Part shown: in pieces, positions 7,899 through 14,809 of the stretch
Layout of the letters: every line of letters starts with the position of its first letter
Numbering within the stretch: position 1 is the stretch's first letter
Source: Burkholderiales bacterium
GTDB taxonomy: Bacteria; Pseudomonadota; Gammaproteobacteria; Burkholderiales; SG8-41
NCBI GenBank assembly: GCA_019744975.1
Contig: JAIETP010000020.1
Coordinates: forward strand, 147,307 to 211,306
Direction: 5' to 3'
Length of the DNA: 64,000 bases
The notes under the pieces: model-generated
The model's input: only the letters and a program-made list of their open reading frames with translations
Told to the model about the DNA's origin: nothing
Database searches by the model: none
Position numbers and translations under genes: made by a program

Positions 7899-8783
7899 AT
7901 GCCCGCCTTGATTCTCGATGGCGTGGCTATCGCCCGTCACGTCTATGCCAGTCTCAAACCGCGCATTGCCGCGCTCGTGCAATGTGGCGTGCAGCCGGGT
8001 CTTGCCGCCCTGCAAATTGGTGGCAATGCCGCATCGCGCCTCTACGTGCGCAATAAAGTCAGGGCTTGCACGGAAATCGGCATTTATTCGGAAGTACACC
8101 AACTCGATGCAGATTGCACGGAGACTGCGGCACTCACGATGCTGGAACAGCTCAATCGCAATCCGCGCCTGCATGGTGTGATCGTACAGCTGCCATTGCC
8201 ACCGGGCTTCGATGTCCGGCGGTTGCTGCAATCGGTTGCCATTGAAAAGGATGTGGACGGGTTCAACTGGAGCAATCTGGGCGGGCTGGTGGATGGGCAC
8301 GGGGGATTGAAAGGATTGACACCGTGTACGCCTTTGGGCGTGGTGACGATGCTTGACCATGCCGGTATCACGATCGAGGGCCGTCATGCCGTGGTCATCG
8401 GGCGCAGTCCCAGTGTCGGCAAATCGATGGCCTTGCTGCTGATCAATCGCGGTGCAACGGTCACGGTGTGCCACTCGAAAACCCCAGATCTGACGGCCCA
8501 CGCGTTTCGCGCCGACATTCTGATTGCGGCAGCTGGGCGTGCCGGCCTGGTGACTGCCGACATGATCAAGCCTGGCGCTGTGGTGATTGACATCGGGATC
8601 AACCGCTTGCCGGACGGCAGGCTTGCGGGCGACGTAACTTTCGCAGCCGCGTGCGAACGGGCATCGTGGATTACGCCGGTGCCGGGCGGAGTGGGGCCGA
8701 TGACGGTGGCCATGCTTATCGCCAACACGGTGACCGCGGCGGAGCGTACTGCAGGTTTGCGGGCACCATCTGCGGTCGTTTGA
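7899..8783 (+). CDS. folD: Methylene-tetrahydrofolate dehydrogenase/cyclohydrolase, divergent copy 2
   Basis: This 294-residue paralogue lies directly behind copy 1. It keeps the catalytic Tyr/Lys (YVRNKVRA), the Gln (GVIVQLPLP) and PVPGGVGPMT. Two changes stand out: the segment DKDVDGFH of typical FolD reads EKDVDGFNWSNLGG (His to Asn), and the nucleotide loop reads GRSPSVGKS, with Ser where Pro is usual. These might alter cofactor preference or the balance between dehydrogenase and cyclohydrolase activity. Sequence divergence between the copies is too great for a recent duplication. The gene converges with the GcvT-like gene, 7 bases from its stop. Confidence 0.9.
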   Translation: MPALILDGVAIARHVYASLKPRIAALVQCGVQPGLAALQIGGNAASRLYVRNKVRACTEIGIYSEVHQLDADCTETAALTMLEQLNRNPRLHGVIVQLPLPPGFDVRRLLQSVAIEKDVDGFNWSNLGGLVDGHGGLKGLTPCTPLGVVTMLDHAGITIEGRHAVVIGRSPSVGKSMALLLINRGATVTVCHSKTPDLTAHAFRADILIAAAGRAGLVTADMIKPGAVVIDIGINRLPDGRLAGDVTFAAACERASWITPVPGGVGPMTVAMLIANTVTAAERTAGLRAPSAVV

Positions 8784-8790
8784 AACGGTT

Positions 8791-9876
8791 TTAAGCCTGC
8801 CGGGGCAAATGCCGGCCGGGATCATAGAACGGCAGGTGTGCGACTCGTGCGGGAATATTTCCGGCAATCTTTACTGACACCCCAGGATGACGGTCCGCGG
8901 TCGCGACGTAACCCATTGCGAGCACGCGTTGGAATAACGGCGAGCGGCACAGGCTGGTGACTACGGCCGTTGTTTCCGTGTTGGTGGAAGGTTTCGCCAG
9001 TTCATTGAAATCCGCACCCTGCGCCATCTCCGGCAGAAGTCCGACCAGTTGCCTGGCGGGCAACTGCCAGTGCAGCCGGCGCAACTCAGATAATCCAATA
9101 AAATCAATAGGATACATATCCACGAAACGCGACAGCCCGAGTTCGAATGGCGTCACCGGGATCGCCAGTTCGCAAGTGAATAATATGTAGCCGGCTTCGA
9201 TACGCAATGAATTGGCGGCGTCGAATCCGCACTCCTGCAATCCCTGGGGCGCACCTGCCCGGCGCAGCGCCTCCCACAATGCCGGACCATCCCGCGTGCG
9301 CACGACGATTTCATAACCCAGTTCACCGCTGTAACCGATACGCGATATCCAGCACGCGGCTCGCGAAAATCGGGCAGACCAGCAATCAAAGTAGGACAAG
9401 CGGGCGGGCATGTCAGTCAGGCATGCCGCGACAATGCTGGATGAGCGAGGCCCCTGGACTGCGATGACCGCATGATCATCGGATCGGTCAGAGATGGTGA
9501 CATCGAAATTTTCAGCGATGCTGCGCACATGCTTCAGATCGGCTCGGCGCCCGATGAACAGCGCATAGCGCCCGATGCCGATTGCCCATACCGTGGCATC
9601 GTTGAGCACGGTGCCGTCCTCGCGCAGCAGCAGTGTGTAGGCGATGCGCCCGGGGCGCAGTGATGAGAGGTTGCGCGTCTGCAGTCGATGCAAAAAAGAG
9701 AGACTGTCCGGGCCAGTGATTTCTGCGCAAGCCATGAAAGAGAAATCGAACATGCCTGCCGCGCGACGCGTCGCCAGATGTTCGGTGGCAGGGTCAGTGA
9801 ATTGCCGTGGCGTACGCACGCCCGGTGTCAGCTCGAATTGATTGATCCGGCGCGCGTTGAAATATTCTTGCAGCAC
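8791..9876 (-). CDS. GcvT-like tetrahydrofolate-dependent aminomethyltransferase/demethylase
   Basis: The protein has 361 residues from a GTG start preceded by AAGGCGGG; a TTG 24 bases further upstream, overlapping the TauE gene, is the alternative. The fold is that of the glycine-cleavage T-protein family: FFHRL/LHRLQTRN-type N-terminal region (SLSFLHRLQTRN), ISRIGYSGELGYEI in the middle, and SLRIEAGY before the C-terminal domain. The segment that reads GG-(V/I)-x-D-D in true T-proteins reads GTVLNDATVWAIG, with Asn in place of the first Asp. No P, H or L proteins of glycine cleavage are nearby. Relatives of this kind include folate-dependent demethylases such as DmdA and LigM, so methyl-group transfer from a substrate to THF is a reasonable guess, not a proof. 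Confidence 0.8.
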   Translation of the reverse strand: MLQEYFNARRINQFELTPGVRTPRQFTDPATEHLATRRAAGMFDFSFMACAEITGPDSLSFLHRLQTRNLSSLRPGRIAYTLLLREDGTVLNDATVWAIGIGRYALFIGRRADLKHVRSIAENFDVTISDRSDDHAVIAVQGPRSSSIVAACLTDMPARLSYFDCWSARFSRAACWISRIGYSGELGYEIVVRTRDGPALWEALRRAGAPQGLQECGFDAANSLRIEAGYILFTCELAIPVTPFELGLSRFVDMYPIDFIGLSELRRLHWQLPARQLVGLLPEMAQGADFNELAKPSTNTETTAVVTSLCRSPLFQRVLAMGYVATADRHPGVSVKIAGNIPARVAHLPFYDPGRHLPRQA

Positions 9877-9886
9877 GGCACCCGCC

Positions 9887-10645
9887 TTAAGACCACCCAA
9901 GTGTGCGCACGATCAGGTAGGCACCGACCACGATGCACAATACGGCAACAAATTTTCGCAGTGTATCCGCGTTGATGGCATGAACGATGCGTGTGCCGAG
10001 GAACACACCGGCGATTTCCAGCACTGTCACCACGCCAGCGACGCCGAAGTTGATTGTACCGAACTGCAGATTGCCCAGCGTTCCCGAAGCGGCGGCAATG
10101 ATCTGGATGACCTGGCTGGTAGCGATGGAGGCGAGCACCGGAAAACCGAAAAGCACCATCATCGGTACTGACAGCGCGGGGCCACCGACACCGGTGAGTC
10201 CTGAGCCGAAACCTGCCGCTGCGCCTATGCCCAGAAGCAATCCCTGTTGCGCCTGCGGACGTGCCTGCAATGCAGGGCGCGGCAACCCGCGCCAGGTGGC
10301 GAGTGTATATACCCCGGCAAAAATGATGACGCTGGCAAGTATCAGTGCGAGCATGGACGGCCGGGCAAGTGAATTCATCCATGCACCAAGAAAAGCGCAG
10401 AACATGGCGCCGGCACAGACCGGCACGGTAATGCGCCAGTCGATGCTGCCATGGCGCTGAAACAGGACGGTGCCGGTGATGCCGGTGAAAATGAAGGTAA
10501 AGAGGGCGGTTGCCATGGCTTCGTGGAGACCGAGGCCGGCAAATGCCGAGAGCGCCGGAATCAACAGTACACCGCCGATACCGACCGCGCCGATCAGCAC
10601 GCCGACGACGAGGGCGGTCGGTGCGAGCAGTAGCCAGTCGGTCAA
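9887..10645 (-). CDS. TauE/SafE family (DUF81) membrane permease
   Basis: The 252-residue protein has eight or so hydrophobic segments and the two family repeats: GVLIGAVGIGGVLLIPAL near the N-terminus and GSGLTGVGGPALSVPMMV after the central polar loop. The start is TTG, 3 bases after the preceding cNMP gene, so the two genes are tightly coupled. Members of this family are proposed exporters of sulfite, sulfoacetate or other organic anions. Together with a taurine/sulfonate-type importer in the same locus, this makes a sulfur-containing substrate possible, but family members also occur in loci without sulfur chemistry. Confidence 0.85.
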   Translation of the reverse strand: MTDWLLLAPTALVVGVLIGAVGIGGVLLIPALSAFAGLGLHEAMATALFTFIFTGITGTVLFQRHGSIDWRITVPVCAGAMFCAFLGAWMNSLARPSMLALILASVIIFAGVYTLATWRGLPRPALQARPQAQQGLLLGIGAAAGFGSGLTGVGGPALSVPMMVLFGFPVLASIATSQVIQIIAAASGTLGNLQFGTINFGVAGVVTVLEIAGVFLGTRIVHAINADTLRKFVAVLCIVVGAYLIVRTLGWS

Positions 10646-10648
10646 ACG

Positions 10649-11113
10649 TTACCCGGAAGCAAAAGACGTGAGATTGCCGGTAATCAATGCATTCAACTGC
10701 TGCATGATCCGGTAACCCAGAGTGTGATCCTGATCCATGAGAACCAGCAATTGGTCGCCGTTGATGGCGATCACTGTGCAAGGGGTGATGGCGAGTGCTG
10801 CGGCAATGCGCTGTTGGGCGGTTTCCACCAATGCGGCCCAGCCAAAAAGTTCGCCGCGTTTGAGAATCTGGCCGGCGTGCGTCTGGCGATTGCCGAGACC
10901 GATGGTGAAGCGCACCATGCCGTCAACCAGCACATAAAAATCGGCGGCCTGATCCCCCAGGTCGTAGATGTGGTTATCCTGCGGGTAGTGCTCGACGCGG
11001 CCGAGCGTGGATACCTGCCGGATCTGCTGTGGAGTCAGGGCACTGAAAAACGCCGTCTGCGCGAGGATGCCCGCGCAGTCGGCGTGATCGGCAAGTGCGT
11101 CAGGCGGGCTCAT
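10649..11113 (-). CDS. Stand-alone cyclic-nucleotide-binding domain protein
   Basis: The 154-residue protein consists of one CRP-like cNMP domain and nothing else: no DNA-binding helix-turn-helix follows. The cassette reads GELFGWAALV with an Arg six residues later in QQRIAAA. FGWAAL is shared exactly with the domains fused to the Rieske ferredoxin (730-1461) and to permease 1 (2794-4137). It lies between the PanB-like and TauE-like genes, with spacings of 13 and 3 bases. Being without an effector domain, it could act as a partner for the fused domains, or regulate the TauE-like permease. Function unknown. Confidence 0.8.
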   Translation of the reverse strand: MSPPDALADHADCAGILAQTAFFSALTPQQIRQVSTLGRVEHYPQDNHIYDLGDQAADFYVLVDGMVRFTIGLGNRQTHAGQILKRGELFGWAALVETAQQRIAAALAITPCTVIAINGDQLLVLMDQDHTLGYRIMQQLNALITGNLTSFASG

Positions 11114-11126
11114 GCAGATCCCGCAG

Positions 11127-12032
11127 TTACCCGCCTGCGGGGAAACGCTGGTTCGGATTGCCTTTCCAGCCCACCAGGTCGGCGAATTTTTTCAGTTCAT
11201 CGTCCTTCATGTACACCGAATGTTCCTTGCCGGGGTAAATACGCTTGCGTACTTCGTCGCGATAATCCGTGAGGCCTTTTTCGATGATCGGCACCAGATC
11301 AACGTAAATCTTGGAGTGGCGTGGAACGTGTTTTTCATAAAGATGGAACAGGTCGGAGCCGATGATATGAACGCCATCGGCCTGGTTGCCCGCACCGAGG
11401 CTGATCACCGGTACCGGCAGCACTTCGGAAAGGTATTGGCAGACTTCGGCCGTTGTCACTTCGCACATGATCGAGAAGCAGCCGGCATTGACCATTGCCC
11501 AGGCGTCATCCACCAGTTCCTTGGCGCGATCCGCCGTCTTGCCCTGCGCGACAAAACCACCCAGTTGCGGCATGCGCATGGGAGTAATGCCGATATGGCC
11601 CTGCACCGGAATGCCGGCTTTGATGATGGCTTCGATGTACTTGGCGTGGTGTTGATTGCCTTCGCACTTCATCACTTCTGCGCCGGCCTGTGACACGTAC
11701 TTCGCTGCATTGTCCACAGCTTGCTGCGCCGACAAGTGAAAGCTCATGTAGGGCATATCGACCATGCGCAGCCCGTACTGCGATCCGCGCTTGACGGCCT
11801 GCGCCATGAACATGACTTCTTCAAACGAAACCGAAGTGGTGCTTTCGTGTCCGAAGAGCACCATGCCGCCGGTGTCGGACACACACAGGATATCAACCCC
11901 GACGCGGTCGGCGATGATCGCGGTCTCGTAGTCATACACCGCGAGTTGGACGATGGGTTCCTTGTTCTCACGCTTCTTGTTCAGTGACGGAATGGTCACT
12001 TTCTTGCGTTTTTCGGCGGCTTGTTCAGCCAT
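11127..12032 (-). CDS. Divergent PanB-like (ketopantoate hydroxymethyltransferase family) protein
   Basis: The 301-residue protein starts at an ATG with AAGGAGG seven bases upstream. It aligns along its whole length with PanB, which adds a hydroxymethyl group from methylene-THF to 2-oxoisovalerate. The metal-binding Asp residues appear in VSDTGGM and VDMPYM, the substrate-site Lys and Glu in MKCEGN, the catalytic Glu in MCEVTT, and the GAGN turn in SLGAGNQADG. It differs from housekeeping PanB by an N-terminal basic extension of about 25 residues and a C-terminal extension after GKEHSVYMKDDE. No panC or panD is near, and folD genes are. It may therefore be a catabolic or substrate-modifying homologue that exchanges a one-carbon unit with THF. 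It is preceded by a sigma-54 promoter. Confidence 0.75.
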   Translation of the reverse strand: MAEQAAEKRKKVTIPSLNKKRENKEPIVQLAVYDYETAIIADRVGVDILCVSDTGGMVLFGHESTTSVSFEEVMFMAQAVKRGSQYGLRMVDMPYMSFHLSAQQAVDNAAKYVSQAGAEVMKCEGNQHHAKYIEAIIKAGIPVQGHIGITPMRMPQLGGFVAQGKTADRAKELVDDAWAMVNAGCFSIMCEVTTAEVCQYLSEVLPVPVISLGAGNQADGVHIIGSDLFHLYEKHVPRHSKIYVDLVPIIEKGLTDYRDEVRKRIYPGKEHSVYMKDDELKKFADLVGWKGNPNQRFPAGG

Positions 12033-12076
12033 GATTGCCCTCCTTGAGCGATTGAGTTTGTAAATTCATAGACCCA

Positions 12077-12092
12077 AGCAATCCTTATGCCA
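12077..12092 (-). promoter_or_regulatory. Sigma-54 (-24/-12) promoter for the PanB-like gene
   Basis: On the minus strand the sequence reads TGGCATAAGGATTGCT. The GG of the -24 element and the GC of the -12 element are exactly 12 bases apart, as in TGGCAC-N5-TTGCW. Transcription would start near 12066, giving a leader of about 35 bases before the ATG at 12032. The gene immediately upstream on the same strand encodes a sigma-54 activator, which supports the call. The promoter would drive the panB-like, cNMP, TauE and GcvT-like genes. Confidence 0.75.
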
Positions 12093-12160
12093 ATACGTTT
12101 TTAAACCAAGTACTTAGATTTAAACAAGTATTTCTGTCCGGGCTGGATACTTGCCCATAC

Positions 12161-12184
12161 CCGTTTCTTTTTGAAACGGTTTTT
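12161..12184 (+). terminator. Hairpin between activator gene and sigma-54 promoter
   Basis: CCGTTTC (12161-12167) and GAAACGG (12173-12179) pair around TTTTT and are followed by a second T5 run when read on the plus strand. Read on the minus strand, the direction of the neighbouring genes, the hairpin has no T tail. It may block plus-strand transcripts or mark the 3' end of the activator transcript. Confidence 0.4.
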
Positions 12185-12210
12185 GGTTCGGAATGAACCC
12201 GCATGACGGC

Positions 12211-13635
12211 TCAGACTGACGCCGCGGGCGCGCGTTGCGCGCGTGATCCCGAACGTTTCAGCCCCCAGCGGTTGCGTCGCACCCAAAGCGCTTTGCGGCC
12301 GATGCCGAGCATGGTCGCCAGTTCGGAATCACTGTGCGCATGCTGGTAACGCCGCACGAACTCTTCAATGTATTTTTCGATTGACAGCGAACGGCTCAAG
12401 GCATCGCCGGAGAATTCGTCGGCTGGCTTCGCCTTCGCCTCCACGGCAGAGGTGTCGTTAAAATCCTTGCTGGTCAGTATTTCGCTGTCGGCGAGGATTA
12501 CCGCACGCTCAATCAGATTTTCCAGTTCACGCACATTGCCGGGCCAGCGGTATTTGTGGAGGAAATGCCGAAGCTCATCGCTCATGCCGGTGATGCGTTT
12601 GCCGAGACGGCGGCTGTGATGCTCAACAAAATGACGCGCGAGTATGTCCACGTCGTCACCCCGTTCGCGCAGCGGCGGTACGTTGATGTTGATGACATTC
12701 AGGCGGTAATAGAGGTCGGCACGAAAAGTGTTGTCTTCCATTGCCTGTTTCAGGTCGCGGTTGCTGGCAGCGAGAAAGCGCACGTCGGTGCGATAAACAT
12801 GTTTGGAGCCCAGCGGTCGGACCTGTTTTTCCTGGATGACACGCAGCAGCTTGACCTGCAATGCCGGCGCCAGCTCCGAGATTTCGTCGAGGAACATGGT
12901 GCCGCCGTGCGCCTCGCGCAGCAGCCCTTCGGATGCGGTTACGGCACCGGTGTAAGCGCCTTTGACATGTCCAAACAACTCTGATTCCAGCAGATCTGCG
13001 GGGATGGCGCCGCAATTGATCGGCACGAACGGCCCCTCGGCGCGCGGACTCGCATAATGTATGGCTTGCGCCACCAGTTCCTTGCCGGTACCGCTCTCGC
13101 CGTGGATCAGTATGCTGGCGTCGGAGGGGGCAACCCTGGCAATCAGTGCATGCACATGTTGCACACCGGTTGATTTGCCAATGATTTTGTTGGTACCGGT
13201 CACTTTTTTGAGGCTTCTTTTCAGCAACACGTTCTCGCGCCTGACACGGCGTTCGGCGAGCGCGCGTTCCACGGCATGGCGAAAATCGTCATTGCTGAAC
13301 GGTTTGATGATGTAGTCGATGGCGCCGCTGCGCAGTGCTTCGATGGCGGTGTCGATGGATGAAAAACTGGTCATCAGGATCATCGGCAGATCAATGCCGG
13401 CTTCACGCACGCCGCGGATGATCGACAGGCCATCCTGATCAGGCAGCCTCAGGTCGGTTACCAGAAGATCAAAGTCGCCGGAGACTGCGCGCAGCAGTCC
13501 TTCAACGCCCTGGCTTACCAGCTCGACCTGGTATGCCGCAGAAGACAGCAACAGACGCACCGTTTCGCCGACCCCGGGGTCATCCTCGATAACGAGGATA
13601 CGTTCATGGCGCTGTCCCTGTGCTGTTGTGTTCAT
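12211..13635 (-). CDS. NtrC-family sigma-54-dependent response regulator
   Basis: The 474-residue protein starts at the ATG that shares its A with the kinase stop codon (TGATG); a longer open frame upstream is not part of it. Residues about 11-125 are a receiver domain with the acidic pair ED(18-19), phospho-acceptor D61 and K111. Residues about 150-380 are the AAA+ sigma-54 interaction domain with Walker A GESGTGKE (179-186), the GAYTGA loop (226-231, a common variant of GAFTGA) that contacts sigma-54, and the GTMFLDE Walker B. A Fis-type helix-turn-helix closes the protein (SELATMLGIGRKALWVRRN). It is the obvious candidate to activate the -24/-12 promoter 120 bases downstream. Confidence 0.93.
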   Translation of the reverse strand: MNTTAQGQRHERILVIEDDPGVGETVRLLLSSAAYQVELVSQGVEGLLRAVSGDFDLLVTDLRLPDQDGLSIIRGVREAGIDLPMILMTSFSSIDTAIEALRSGAIDYIIKPFSNDDFRHAVERALAERRVRRENVLLKRSLKKVTGTNKIIGKSTGVQHVHALIARVAPSDASILIHGESGTGKELVAQAIHYASPRAEGPFVPINCGAIPADLLESELFGHVKGAYTGAVTASEGLLREAHGGTMFLDEISELAPALQVKLLRVIQEKQVRPLGSKHVYRTDVRFLAASNRDLKQAMEDNTFRADLYYRLNVININVPPLRERGDDVDILARHFVEHHSRRLGKRITGMSDELRHFLHKYRWPGNVRELENLIERAVILADSEILTSKDFNDTSAVEAKAKPADEFSGDALSRSLSIEKYIEEFVRRYQHAHSDSELATMLGIGRKALWVRRNRWGLKRSGSRAQRAPAASV

Positions 13636-14663
13636 CAGGCGCGCCGCTCGTGCGCCGGCAGCATGACGGTGAAGCAGGCACCACCTTCCGGATGATTGTC
13701 GGCGCACAGGCTGCCGCCGTGCTCGGCGACGATCTCGTTGCAGATGGCCAGTCCAAGGCCGGTGCCCTGGCCTGCGGGTTTGGTGGTGAAAAAGGGCTCC
13801 AGCAGGCGCGGCAGATGCCCCGGCGCGATGCCCGGTCCGGAATCGCGAACGCTGATTTCGACACGGGCGCCTTTTTTTGCGCATGCCGCAACCAGAATGC
13901 GGCCATTGCCGTTCATGGCCTGGGCTGCATTGAGCAGGATGTTGAAAATGACCTGTTCCAGCTGATCGGCAACCCCCATGATCCACAAATCAGGCTCGAT
14001 CGATTGTTCAACCGCGATGTTGCGAAAAAGCGCGTGTTGTTGCGTGTTTTGCAACGCTTCCGTAACGGGCTGGCCGACAGAGAGCAGCGTTTTTTGGTCG
14101 ATTCCGCTGCGCGAAAAATCGTTCAGCCTGCGGGTGATATTGAGTACACGCTGGACGTTTGCCGCAATATTGGTCAGGCCGCGTTCAAGGGTATCCGGCT
14201 GCAGAGATCCGCTTGACTGCAGCAGTTGTACCATGGAGTGGATTGCAGTGAGCGGATTGGATACCTCGTGACAAACACCGGCTACCATGAAGCCGAGTGA
14301 TGCGAGGCGCGCGGTCTGAGCGCTGCCGAGATCGAATTCCGAGCCGGTTCTTTCGGTGATCAGCATGCACGCGCCCAGCGGCAGACGACGCACACTGACG
14401 CGTTGTTGGGCGCCGGTCTGCAGATTGCGGGCGTCCACATCCTGCGGCGTGAGCCACGGCGGCGTTCCCTGCAGCGCGTTGTAGAAATGCGGGCAAACCA
14501 CAGACAGATGAGCCCCGGCCTGAATTTCCGGCAGGTGACCTTGCGCCTTCATCTGGTGGTTGATGAAGGTCACTTCCCCCGACTCGCTGACCAGCAGCGC
14601 CGGCCATGGCAGTCCGTCGATAAAGGATGCCAGTATGTCGCTGATGTCGGAAAACGCATTCAC
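13635..14663 (-). CDS. NtrB-like soluble PAS sensor histidine kinase
   Basis: The 342-residue protein has no membrane segment, so it should sense a cytoplasmic signal. A PAS-like domain covers about residues 8-105. The phosphorylation motif is CHEVSNPLTAI with H132. The ATPase part shows the N box (NILLNAAQAM), G1 (DSGPGI) and G2 (GTGLGLAICNEIV) motifs. It is the partner of the NtrC-like regulator that overlaps it by one base, and is transcribed after the MFS gene and a small membrane protein. The signal may be an intermediate of the pathway encoded here. Confidence 0.9.
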   Translation of the reverse strand: MNAFSDISDILASFIDGLPWPALLVSESGEVTFINHQMKAQGHLPEIQAGAHLSVVCPHFYNALQGTPPWLTPQDVDARNLQTGAQQRVSVRRLPLGACMLITERTGSEFDLGSAQTARLASLGFMVAGVCHEVSNPLTAIHSMVQLLQSSGSLQPDTLERGLTNIAANVQRVLNITRRLNDFSRSGIDQKTLLSVGQPVTEALQNTQQHALFRNIAVEQSIEPDLWIMGVADQLEQVIFNILLNAAQAMNGNGRILVAACAKKGARVEISVRDSGPGIAPGHLPRLLEPFFTTKPAGQGTGLGLAICNEIVAEHGGSLCADNHPEGGACFTVMLPAHERRA

Positions 14664-14668
14664 AGTAA

Positions 14669-14800
14669 TTAGCAGTACATCGAGAAGTTCACGAAAAAAT
14701 CAGGGCTGAGGTAACCACGGAATGCGAACCATGTTACCAGCGTTGCCAGCACAGCAACGGCGATCCATTTGATCAGGATGTGATTATGGGGCGAAAGCAT
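14669..14800 (-). CDS. Small single-span membrane protein, 43 residues
   Basis: A short frame begins 9 bases behind the MFS gene and ends 5 bases before the kinase gene, filling the space between them. The peptide starts MLSPHNHILIKWIAVAVLAT and has one hydrophobic segment (about residues 9-26) and an aromatic C-terminus ending in FSMYC. Close packing with both neighbours in the same orientation is the main support. Some MFS transporters of the oxalate/formate type are accompanied by a tiny membrane subunit, and this could be such a protein. Confidence 0.5.
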   Translation of the reverse strand: MLSPHNHILIKWIAVAVLATLVTWFAFRGYLSPDFFVNFSMYC

Positions 14801-14809
14801 CGGGCGAAA

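Noticed and set aside
8791-9876. GcvT-like gene as part of a glycine cleavage system
   Set aside because: No gcvH or gcvP is in the window and the conserved Asp segment is altered.
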